Below are positions 34,897 to 42,335 of a DNA stretch of 64,000 bases, in pieces. The stretch comes from Micromonospora_G sp040676775. GTDB taxonomy: Bacteria > Actinomycetota > Actinomycetes > Mycobacteriales > Micromonosporaceae. The notes under the pieces were generated by a model. It was not told the origin of the DNA. It did not search any database and was given only the letters and a program-made list of their open reading frames with translations. The stretch's first letter is position 1. Each line of letters begins with the position of its first letter. The DNA lies in contig NZ_JBFAPP010000011.1 of NCBI RefSeq assembly GCF_040676775.1, forward strand, positions 220,054 to 284,053. Direction: 5' to 3'. The position numbers and the translations under genes were made by a program.

Positions 34897-34970
34897 TGCC
34901 CCCGGTGGGATTCGAACCCACACTGTCGGAGGTTTGAGCTCCGTTTCTCTACCGGTTGGAATACGGGGAC
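34897..34970 (-). tRNA. tRNA with CAA anticodon (tRNA-Leu by anticodon, class I size)
   Basis: A 74-base cloverleaf is complete. The acceptor stem pairs GTCCCCG with CGGGGGC (one G-T pair), the anticodon stem CGGAG with CTCCG around CTCAAAC, and the T stem GTGGG with CCCAC around TTCGAAT; the discriminator is A and CCA is not encoded. The anticodon is CAA (34934-34936), which reads TTG leucine codons. The D stem has only three pairs (TTC/GAA), and the variable loop is only five bases (ACAGT). Bacterial leucine tRNAs normally have a long variable arm, so this is either an atypical tRNA-Leu or a tRNA with another identity. Upstream promoter not clear. Confidence 0.88.
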
Positions 34971-35078
34971 GTTGCCACGGGCCTGACGAGTAGGCCCGGT
35001 CTAGGGTACCCACTACGCTGATGACGGCGACACCCGGCCGGGCGGGTGCCGGACAAACAGCGCTGGGGGTAGAGGTTC

Positions 35079-35696
35079 GTGGCCGACACGCAGGCGGGTA
35101 TCGAGCGTAGGCGGGTGCTGATCGCCGAGGATGAGGCGCTCATCCGGCTGGATCTCGCCGAGATGCTGGTCGAAGAGGGCTACGACGTGGTGGGGGAGGC
35201 GGGCGACGGGGAGACCGCGGTACGCCTGGCCGAGGAGCTCAAACCCGATCTCGTCATCCTCGACATCAAGATGCCGATCATGGACGGGCTGGCCGCGGCG
35301 GAGCGGATCGCCGCCGGCCGGATCGCCCCGGTGGTCATCCTGACCGCGTTCAGCCAACGCGACCTGGTCGAACGGGCGCGGGCGGCCGGCGCGATGGCGT
35401 ACCTGGTCAAGCCCTTCCAGAAGAGCGACCTGGTGCCGGCGATCGAGATCGCGCTGTCGCGCTACTCGGAGATCGCCGCGCTGGAGTCCGAGGTCGCCGG
35501 TCTGACCGATCGCCTGGAGATCCGCAAGACGGTGGAGCGGGCCAAGGGCGCGCTGATGACGACGTACGGCATGACCGAGCCGCAGGCGTTCAAGTGGATC
35601 CAGCGCACCGCGATGGACCACCGGATGACCATGCGCGAGGTCGCCGAGCGGATCCTGGCCGAGGGCACGGGCGGCGAGCCCGCCGAGGCTAGCTGA
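35079..35696 (+). CDS. pdtaR: ANTAR response regulator (PdtaR-like)
   Basis: A 205-residue protein: receiver domain with EDE (17-19) and phospho-acceptor Asp62 in LDIKMP, Lys in YLVKPFQK, then an ANTAR RNA-binding domain (about 135-197; RKTVERAKGALMTTYGMTEPQAFKWIQ). In mycobacteria PdtaR is phosphorylated by PdtaS and acts as an antiterminator. No kinase gene is adjacent. GTG 35079 follows GGGGGTAGAGG. TACGCT and TAGGGT at about 35002-35019 are likely -10 boxes. The gene is near the liv and polA genes as in other actinomycetes. Confidence 0.93.
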   Translation: MADTQAGIERRRVLIAEDEALIRLDLAEMLVEEGYDVVGEAGDGETAVRLAEELKPDLVILDIKMPIMDGLAAAERIAAGRIAPVVILTAFSQRDLVERARAAGAMAYLVKPFQKSDLVPAIEIALSRYSEIAALESEVAGLTDRLEIRKTVERAKGALMTTYGMTEPQAFKWIQRTAMDHRMTMREVAERILAEGTGGEPAEAS

Positions 35697-35756
35697 ACGT
35701 ACGCGGCAGCCGAATCGCTGGACCTCCGCGGTCGGGAATCGCTCTAGTATCGGGCC

Positions 35757-36932
35757 ATGTCCATCCATCGGCGGCTCGTCGCGGGTCTCGTCGGGCTCAC
35801 CCTGCTGTTCGGGTGCGAGCGTGCGACCGAGAACCCTGTCGACGCCGAGATCCGGCCGCACTGGCAGCCGGTGGCGCTGCCGATGCCGGAAGGGCCGGCC
35901 GGACGGCTGATGCTGCGCGACGCCGTCGCGTGTGCCGACCGCTGGTACCTCGTCGGCGCCGTCGGTGGACCTGACGGTGCGACCCGGCCGGCGGTCTGGA
36001 CCAGCACCGACGCGCTGACCTGGAGCACGGTGCGGCTCGCGCCGAGCAGCTACTACGGCGAGCGGGCGATCCTCTACGCGGCGGGCTGCCGCGACGGCCG
36101 GATCGCGGTGATCGGCGCCAAGGCGGGCGGCGCGCACGGCAACCCTCGGGTGCGGACCTGGCGGCAGCTACCGGACGGGTCGCTGGTCGAGGTATCGGCG
36201 GAGTTCGAGCTGTACGGCGGACCAAGGGCGGTCAATGTCAGCCGGGTCGCGGGTGGACCGGGTGGTTGGCTGATCGCCGGCGGGCGGGAGAGCGGGGCCG
36301 CGGTATGGCGGTCGCCGGACGCGGCCGACTTCCGGATCGTCGAGAACGCACCCGGGTTGGCCAGCGACGCCGGGGTGCGGACCTCCGCGACGGACGCGCT
36401 CGCGGTGCCCGACGGCTGGCTGGTCGGTGGCAGCGGCCGGGCGGAGGGCCGACCGGACCACGATCCACTTCTCTGGACGTCGCCCGACGGCCTGGCGTGG
36501 ACCCGGACCGCGCTGCCGGCTACCGGTGAGGACGAGGCCGTGCAGCGGCTGGCCCGGGTCGGTGACTCGGTGCTGGCGCTGGGACTGCGCGGCGGGACGT
36601 TCGGCGCGTGGCGGCTCGACGGCACGGACCCGGGCGGCTGGCAGGCCGCCGGGCGGTTCGGGGTCGCGGGCGCGGGCGCGATCGCCGGGGTCGAGGCGGT
36701 CACGACGTACGGCGGGCACGTGCTCGCGGTGTCCGTGGCGGCCGATGGTCACCGATTGTGGCGTTCGGACGGGGCCGCTCGGCAGTGGTCCGGGGTGGCG
36801 CTGCCGGTCGACGTGCCACCCGGCGGGGACACCGCTGCCTCGGTGGCCGCGATGGCTGGCCAGGCAGTGATGATTACCGATGACGGCCACGGTGCCCGTG
36901 CCTGGCAGGCAGCCTTTCCCGGTACGCCCTGA
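35757..36932 (+). CDS. Putative lipoprotein with beta-propeller-like repeats
   Basis: A 391-residue protein. The signal sequence ends in a lipobox (GLTLLFGC, Cys about residue 20). The mature part has repeated W-T/R-S-x-D-x-x-x-W units (AVWTSTDALTWSTV, AVWRSPDAADFRIV, LLWTSPDGLAWTRT, RLWRSDGAARQWSG) spaced by about 60-110 residues, which suggests a sialidase/BNR-like propeller. I know no function. TAGTAT ends six bases before the ATG, so the transcript is probably leaderless. It lies between the PdtaR gene and livK. Confidence 0.8.
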   Translation: MSIHRRLVAGLVGLTLLFGCERATENPVDAEIRPHWQPVALPMPEGPAGRLMLRDAVACADRWYLVGAVGGPDGATRPAVWTSTDALTWSTVRLAPSSYYGERAILYAAGCRDGRIAVIGAKAGGAHGNPRVRTWRQLPDGSLVEVSAEFELYGGPRAVNVSRVAGGPGGWLIAGGRESGAAVWRSPDAADFRIVENAPGLASDAGVRTSATDALAVPDGWLVGGSGRAEGRPDHDPLLWTSPDGLAWTRTALPATGEDEAVQRLARVGDSVLALGLRGGTFGAWRLDGTDPGGWQAAGRFGVAGAGAIAGVEAVTTYGGHVLAVSVAADGHRLWRSDGAARQWSGVALPVDVPPGGDTAASVAAMAGQAVMITDDGHGARAWQAAFPGTP

Positions 36933-37143
36933 ACCGGGTCGACAAACCTCGCGGGTATGACATCCGAGCGCAAAACTTGCCACGCTACGTAACGGTTGAG
37001 TCAACGCAGGCATCCAGACCTACCGGCGAGTCGGGCCAGTGGGATAACGTCCCCGGCCAGACCGGGTGAACGGTCTCGTTCGGCGCTGTCGTGGCTCACC
37101 CGCCCGTGGCACCGGACTCGTGGATGGAGGAGGGGTTTCAGCC

Positions 37144-38310
37144 TTGAGGCAAAACTTCGTACGCGTCCTCGGCGGTGTCGCCATGGCGGCGGTGCTCGTC
37201 GGCGGCGCTACCGCGTGCAAGCAGGACGAGGGTTCGAGCAACGGCTCCGGTAGCCAGGCGTGCGACCTCAAGATCGGCTTCTTCGGCGCGCTGTCCGGTG
37301 CGGACGCCGGGCTCGTGACGCCGATGAAGCAGGGCGCCGACCTGGCCGTCGAGCAGTACAACAAGGAGAACGCGGACTGCCAGGTGACGGTGGCCCCGTT
37401 CGACTCGCAGGGTAAGGCCGACCTGGCCGGCGGTCTGGCGACCAGCGCCGCCGCCGACGAGAAGATCATCGGGCTGATCGGCCCGGCGTTCTCCGGCGAG
37501 AGCGAGGTCGGTCTGCCGATCTTCGAGCAGGCCGGGCTGGCGACCATCACGCCTTCCGCGACCCGTCCGAGCCTGAGTGAGAAGGGCTGGAAGGTCTTCC
37601 ACCGCGGCGTCGGTAACGACTTCTCCCAGGGTCCGGCGATCGCCAACTACATCAAGAGCGTCCTCAAGGCGGAGAAGGTCTTCGTCATCGACGACCAGTC
37701 GGCGTACGGTGCCGGCCTCGCCGACGAGGCGAAGAAGGTGCTCGGCCCGCTCGTGGTCAAGACTGACAAGGTCGTCGACAACGCGCAGGAGTTCGGTGCG
37801 CAGGTCTCCAGCGTGAAGACCAGTGGCGCCACCGTGCTGATGTACGCGGGTTACACCGAGGAGGCGGCGCCGTTCCTCAAGCAGCTGCGGGCCAACGGCT
37901 GGACCGGCACCTTCATCGGCGGTGACGGCATCAACGACGCGAACATGCTGTCCGTGACCGGCCAGAAGGACGTCGAGGGCACCGTCTCCACCTGCCCGTG
38001 TGGCCCGGCCACCGCGGCCAAGGGCAACTTCGTCACCGACTTCAAGACGAAGTACTCGGTCGACCCGGGCGTCTACGCCGACGTGTCGTACGACCTCGCC
38101 AAGATCTACCTCGAGGCGATCAAGGCCGGCAAGACCACCCGCGCGGACGTTCAGTCCTTCCTGACCAGCTACAACAAGGCGGGTTCGGCCTCCGGTGTGA
38201 CGTACAAGTGGGAAGCGAACGGCGAGCTTGACCCGGCTCAGGTCAAGGTGTGGGCGTTCAAGGCCACCGCCGGCGCGTGGGCGCCGGACGTGGAGATCCC
38301 GAAGGGCTAA
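37144..38310 (+). CDS. livK: Branched-chain amino acid ABC transporter substrate-binding lipoprotein
   Basis: A 388-residue lipoprotein with signal peptide and lipobox (GGATAC, Cys about residue 24). The mature part has the type I binding fold of the LivK family: KIGFFGALSGADAGLVTPMKQGADLAVEQYN, IIGLIGPAFSGESEVGLPIFEQAG and TITPSATRPSLSEKG. The TTG start at 37144 lies 8 bases after GGAGGAGGGG, which decides it; ATG 37066 is far upstream. It supplies livH-M-G-F. The hairpin at 38369-38398 separates it from livH. The exact amino-acid or amide ligand is not fixed by sequence. Confidence 0.93.
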   Translation: MRQNFVRVLGGVAMAAVLVGGATACKQDEGSSNGSGSQACDLKIGFFGALSGADAGLVTPMKQGADLAVEQYNKENADCQVTVAPFDSQGKADLAGGLATSAAADEKIIGLIGPAFSGESEVGLPIFEQAGLATITPSATRPSLSEKGWKVFHRGVGNDFSQGPAIANYIKSVLKAEKVFVIDDQSAYGAGLADEAKKVLGPLVVKTDKVVDNAQEFGAQVSSVKTSGATVLMYAGYTEEAAPFLKQLRANGWTGTFIGGDGINDANMLSVTGQKDVEGTVSTCPCGPATAAKGNFVTDFKTKYSVDPGVYADVSYDLAKIYLEAIKAGKTTRADVQSFLTSYNKAGSASGVTYKWEANGELDPAQVKVWAFKATAGAWAPDVEIPKG

Positions 38311-38368
38311 CCCGATCGGGGCGCCAAGCGCGGACCGGATCGGTGCGTAACGAACCACAAATGGTGCT

Positions 38369-38398
38369 GGTGTGGCCGGCGATCGTGCCGGCCACACC
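38369..38398 (+). terminator. Intercistronic hairpin between livK and livH
   Basis: GGTGTGGCCGGC and GCCGGCCACACC are perfect 12-base arms around a 6-base loop. The hairpin is 59 bases after livK and 28 bases before livH. It may act as partial terminator or as a barrier protecting livK mRNA, giving more binding protein than permease. Confidence 0.6.
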
Positions 38399-38425
38399 CG
38401 TATCACGCAACCCCTCGGAGCTTTG

Positions 38426-39376
38426 GTGGACTTTGCAGAACTCATCCGGGGTTTCCCGGAACTGACCACGACCGGGCTGGTCCAGGGCGCGATCTACGCG
38501 CTCGTCGCGCTCGGCTACACCCTCGTTTACGGCGTCCTTCGCCTCATCAACTTCGCACACTCCGAAGTCTTCATGATCGGCACCTTCGCCGCCGTGTGGA
38601 CCTGGGGTTTCTTTGGCCTGGACAGCGACAGCAACGCGCCCTCGGTGCCGATGGGGTTGCTGCTGATCGTGGTCGCGATAGTCGCGGCCGCGGCTTTGTC
38701 CGGTGGTACCGCCCTCCTGATCGAGGTGTCGGCCTACCGTCCACTGCGGCGGCGCAACGCTCCTCCACTCGCCTTCCTCATCACCGCCATCGGTGCGTCG
38801 TACGCGCTGATGGAGCTGATGGGTGCGCTCACCCAGCGGCGCCAGATCGGTGCTCCGCGACTGCTGCCGACCGACCCGATCATCAACATCGGCGGGTTCC
38901 ACGTCACCCCGGTGCAGCTGCTGACCCTGAGCGTGGCCATCATCATGATGGTCGGCCTGGACTGGTTCGTGAACAAGACCCGGTTCGGCCGGGGCATCCG
39001 GGCGGTGGCGCAGGACTCCAACACGGCCGCACTGATGGGCGTCAACAAGAGCCGCGTGATCGGTCTGGTCTTCGTCCTCGGCGGACTGATGGCCGGCGTG
39101 GCGGCGGTCTTCAGCGACATGAAGAGCGGCAACACCCGGTACAACATCGGCTTCCTGCTCGGGCTCAAGGCGTTCGCCGCCGCGGTGCTGGGCGGCATCG
39201 GGAACCTGCGCGGCGCCGCGATCGGTGGCATCCTGCTCGGCCTGGTGGAGAACTACGGCTCGGCGGTCTTCGGTTCGCAGTGGCGTGACCTGATCTCGTT
39301 CGTCGTGCTGATCACCCTGCTGATGTTCCGGCCGACCGGCCTGCTCGGCGAGTCGTTGGGAAGGGCGCGGGCATGA
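38426..39376 (+). CDS. livH: Branched-chain amino acid ABC transporter permease LivH
   Basis: A 316-residue inner-membrane protein with about eight hydrophobic segments. GLVQGAIYALVALGYTLVYGVLRLINFAHSE, FGRGIRAVAQDSNTAALMGV and AAVLGGIGNLRGAAIGG are LivH features. GTG 38426 lies five bases after GGAG. The stop overlaps livM by ATGA. Together with LivM it forms the membrane channel for the ligand bound by the livK product. Confidence 0.94.
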   Translation: MDFAELIRGFPELTTTGLVQGAIYALVALGYTLVYGVLRLINFAHSEVFMIGTFAAVWTWGFFGLDSDSNAPSVPMGLLLIVVAIVAAAALSGGTALLIEVSAYRPLRRRNAPPLAFLITAIGASYALMELMGALTQRRQIGAPRLLPTDPIINIGGFHVTPVQLLTLSVAIIMMVGLDWFVNKTRFGRGIRAVAQDSNTAALMGVNKSRVIGLVFVLGGLMAGVAAVFSDMKSGNTRYNIGFLLGLKAFAAAVLGGIGNLRGAAIGGILLGLVENYGSAVFGSQWRDLISFVVLITLLMFRPTGLLGESLGRARA

Positions 39377-40563
39377 CCGACATCCGAACCCGGTGGCACG
39401 CGACCACCAGCCGAGTCGGCCACGCCTTCGACACCATGCCCAGGTCGGCTCGCATCACCGGCCTGCTGGCCTTCGTGGCGTTCCTCTACGTCCTGCCGAA
39501 CAAGTGGTTCTACGAGTACCTCAACATTCCCGGCGTCTGGATTCCGCTCTACACCACCAGCAACGACATGGCCGCGGTGCTGTTCTACTGCGCCTGGATC
39601 GTGCTGCTCTCGCTCGGCCTGAACGTCGTGGTCGGTTACGCCGGCCTGCTCGACCTCGGTTTCTTCGGCTTCTTCGCGGTCGGTGCGTACACGGTCGCGT
39701 TGTTGACCTCGCCCGAGAGCAAGTTGATCACCGAGTACAACTGGCTGGAGAGCCCGTGGCCGTGGTTGGTCACGGTGCCGATCGCGGTCGCCCTGGCCCT
39801 GCTGTCCGGGGTGCTGCTCGGTGCGCCGACGCTGCGCCTGCGCGGTGACTACCTGGCGATCGTGACCCTCGGTTTCGCCGAGATGATCCGGATCGTGGCG
39901 AAGAACCAGGACTGGATCCTCAACGGCGACCGGGGCATCCCCTCCGTGGCACACCCGCCCGGCAAGTGGTCGGACGGCACCCCGATCTTCGGGATCGCGT
40001 TCAAGCCGTACTACTGGCTGCTGCTCACGGTGATCATCATCGCCGTGTTCCTGATCCGTAACCTGTCCCGCAGCCGGGTCGGCCGGGCCTGGGTCGCGAT
40101 CCGCGAGGACGAGGACGCGGCCGAGCTGATGGGCGTACCGACGTTCCGGTTCAAGCTGTGGGCGTTCGCCATCGGCGCGGCGGTAGGTGGACTCTCCGGC
40201 TCGCTGTGGGCGGGGCAGGCGACGTTCGTCAACTCCTCCACCTTCTCGCTGGAGAACTCGATCCTGGTACTGGCGGCCGTGTTGCTCGGTGGTGCCGGCA
40301 GCATCCCGGGAGCGATCCTCGGTGGCTTCCTGGTGATTTACGTTCCGGAGTGGCTGCGCTCGGTCGGTGACGTCTTCGGCCTGCCCGAGTCGGTGACGGT
40401 CGCGGGCCGGGCGTACGACGTCAGCCCCACGTCGCTGCGCTACTTCATCTTCGGCGTACTGCTTATCGTGGTGATGGTGTTCCGGCCGCAGGGCCTGTGG
40501 CCGAACCGGCGGCGGGCCGCCGAGCTCAAGGACCGGCAGAAGGAGGTGGCGGTCGTTGAGTGA
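39373..40563 (+). CDS. livM: Branched-chain amino acid ABC transporter permease LivM
   Basis: A 396-residue permease with about nine membrane segments. LNVVVGYAGLLDLGFFGFFAVGAY, LRGDYLAIVTLGFAEMIRI and RVGRAWVAIREDEDAAELMGV are diagnostic. The C-terminus (FRPQGLWPNRR) is typical of LivM. It overlaps livH (ATGA) and also the start of livG by 8 bases, so the operon is coupled. It is somewhat long because of a loop between residues about 180 and 215. Confidence 0.95.
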   Translation: MTDIRTRWHATTSRVGHAFDTMPRSARITGLLAFVAFLYVLPNKWFYEYLNIPGVWIPLYTTSNDMAAVLFYCAWIVLLSLGLNVVVGYAGLLDLGFFGFFAVGAYTVALLTSPESKLITEYNWLESPWPWLVTVPIAVALALLSGVLLGAPTLRLRGDYLAIVTLGFAEMIRIVAKNQDWILNGDRGIPSVAHPPGKWSDGTPIFGIAFKPYYWLLLTVIIIAVFLIRNLSRSRVGRAWVAIREDEDAAELMGVPTFRFKLWAFAIGAAVGGLSGSLWAGQATFVNSSTFSLENSILVLAAVLLGGAGSIPGAILGGFLVIYVPEWLRSVGDVFGLPESVTVAGRAYDVSPTSLRYFIFGVLLIVVMVFRPQGLWPNRRRAAELKDRQKEVAVVE

Positions 40564-41506
40564 GCCGCAGATGGGCAGTGAGCGGGACGTGACCAGTGAG
40601 CGCGACCAGGCTCCCGACGCCCGGGTAGAGGTGGGCTCCCCACCCGAGTCCGGGTCCGGGTCCGAGGCGGCGCACGGTCCGGCCGCGCAGATCCCCGCCC
40701 CGCGCGGGGAGTCGCAGGTGTCGCCGGTCGGCCGCGAGCCACTGCTCGAGGTGGACAACGTCACCCTCCGCTTCGGCGGCGTGGTGGCGCTGAACAAGGT
40801 GGACTTCACCCTCTACAAGGGTGAGATCCTCGGCCTGATCGGACCGAACGGTGCCGGGAAGACCACCTGCTTCAACGCGATGACCGGTGTCTACACCCCG
40901 ACCGAGGGCGAGATCCGGTTCCAGGGCCGCAAGCTCAGTGGGCAGAAGCGTTTCAAGATCACCCAGTTGGGTGTCGCCCGTACGTTCCAGAACATCCGTC
41001 TCTTCCCCGAGATGACCGTGCTGGAGAACGTGCAGGTGGGCGCGGACGCACACCACAAGACCAGCGTGCCCAGCGCGCTGCTGCGGTTGCCCCGGCACTG
41101 GCGCGAGGAGAAGCAGGGCCGGGAGAAGGCGCGCGAGCTGCTCGACTTCGTCGGGGTGAACAGTCACACCGACAACCTGGCGCGCAACCTCTCCTACGGT
41201 GACCAGCGGCGGTTGGAGATCGCCCGGGCGTTGGCCACGGATCCGACCCTGCTCTGCCTGGACGAGCCGGCCGCCGGCTTCAACCCGGCGGAGAAGGAGG
41301 CGCTGCTCCAGCTGATTCGCAAGATCCGGGACCGTGGTGTCACCGTGCTGCTCATCGAGCACGACATGCGGCTCGTCATGGGCGTCACCGACCGGATCGT
41401 GGTGCTGGAGTTCGGCCAGAAGATCGCCGAGGGATCGCCGGCCGAGGTCCGGGACGACCCGAAGGTGATCGCGGCTTACCTGGGGGTGTCGGAAGATGCT
41501 GCTTGA
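40556..41506 (+). CDS. livG: Branched-chain amino acid ABC transporter ATP-binding protein LivG
   Basis: A 316-residue ATPase: Walker A GPNGAGKTT (about residue 96), signature LSYGDQRR, Walker B LLCLDEPAAGFNP and the H-loop LLIEHDM. The first ~62 residues are an extra, acidic and Pro/Ser-rich tail not present in most LivG proteins. The TTG start at 40556 lies 9 bases after AGGAGG and overlaps livM; an internal start nearer the conserved part would lack such a site, so the tail appears real. It energises LivH/LivM with LivF. Confidence 0.94.
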   Translation: MSEPQMGSERDVTSERDQAPDARVEVGSPPESGSGSEAAHGPAAQIPAPRGESQVSPVGREPLLEVDNVTLRFGGVVALNKVDFTLYKGEILGLIGPNGAGKTTCFNAMTGVYTPTEGEIRFQGRKLSGQKRFKITQLGVARTFQNIRLFPEMTVLENVQVGADAHHKTSVPSALLRLPRHWREEKQGREKARELLDFVGVNSHTDNLARNLSYGDQRRLEIARALATDPTLLCLDEPAAGFNPAEKEALLQLIRKIRDRGVTVLLIEHDMRLVMGVTDRIVVLEFGQKIAEGSPAEVRDDPKVIAAYLGVSEDAA

Positions 41507-42206
41507 GATCGACAACCTGACCCTGCTGTACGGGCGGATCCAGGCGCTGCACGGCATCAGCCTGAATGTCGCCGAGGGCGAGATCGTGGCCCTGATCGGT
41601 GCCAACGGCGCCGGCAAGACGACCACCATGCGGGCCATCTCCGGCCTGCGTCCGGTCGCCTCCGGCTCGGTCCGGTTCGACGGCACCGACATCACCAAGC
41701 TCCGCGCCGACCTGCGGGTGATCCGCGGTATCGGCCAGTCACCCGAGGGCCGGGGCGTCTTCCCCGGTATGACGGTGCTGGAGAACCTGGAGATGGGCGC
41801 CTACACCCGGCGGGACAAGGCGGGGATCGCCGAGGACCTGGAGATGGTGCTCGGGCTCTTCCCTCGGTTGCAGGAGCGGATCAAGCAGGCCGGCGGCACC
41901 CTGTCCGGTGGCGAGCAGCAGATGCTGGCGGTGGGACGGGCCCTGATGACCCGGCCCCGGCTGCTGCTGCTGGACGAGCCGTCGATGGGCCTGGCGCCCA
42001 AGCTGATCCAGCAGATTTTCGAGATCATCACGAGGATCAACGAGCAGGGCACCACCATCCTGCTGGTCGAGCAGAACGCGCAGCAGGCGCTGTCCCGGGC
42101 ACACCGGGGCTACGTGCTGGAGACCGGCCGGATCGTCAAGGAGGGCACCGGACAGGACCTCCTGCACGACCCGGCGGTCAAGGAGGCGTACCTGGGCGTG
42201 GCGTGA
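41496..42206 (+). CDS. livF: Branched-chain amino acid ABC transporter ATP-binding protein LivF
   Basis: A 236-residue ATPase with Walker A GANGAGKTT (about residue 36), signature LSGGEQQML, Walker B LLLLDEPSMGL and the H-loop region replaced by LLVEQNAQQAL, all usual for LivF. ATG 41496 follows GGAAG and overlaps livG by 11 bases. It is the last gene of the liv operon, with an 18-pair terminator 10 bases after its stop. Confidence 0.95.
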   Translation: MLLEIDNLTLLYGRIQALHGISLNVAEGEIVALIGANGAGKTTTMRAISGLRPVASGSVRFDGTDITKLRADLRVIRGIGQSPEGRGVFPGMTVLENLEMGAYTRRDKAGIAEDLEMVLGLFPRLQERIKQAGGTLSGGEQQMLAVGRALMTRPRLLLLDEPSMGLAPKLIQQIFEIITRINEQGTTILLVEQNAQQALSRAHRGYVLETGRIVKEGTGQDLLHDPAVKEAYLGVA

Positions 42207-42216
42207 CCCGCCCGCA

Positions 42217-42256
42217 CGACAACGGCCCGACGCTGGTGCGTCGGGCCGTTGTCGTA
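42217..42256 (+). terminator. Strong terminator of the liv operon
   Basis: ACGACAACGGCCCGACGC and its exact complement flank a TGGT loop: an 18-pair perfect stem, followed by a pyrimidine-rich stretch (ATCCTTCGTCCCTT). It isolates the liv operon from polA. Confidence 0.8.
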
Positions 42257-42335
42257 TCCTTCGTCCCTTCGGTCCGGTTTCGTGGCCGCGTGGGCTGTGA
42301 CCGACATGTCGGTGGGCCCGACTAGAGTCGGTCAG

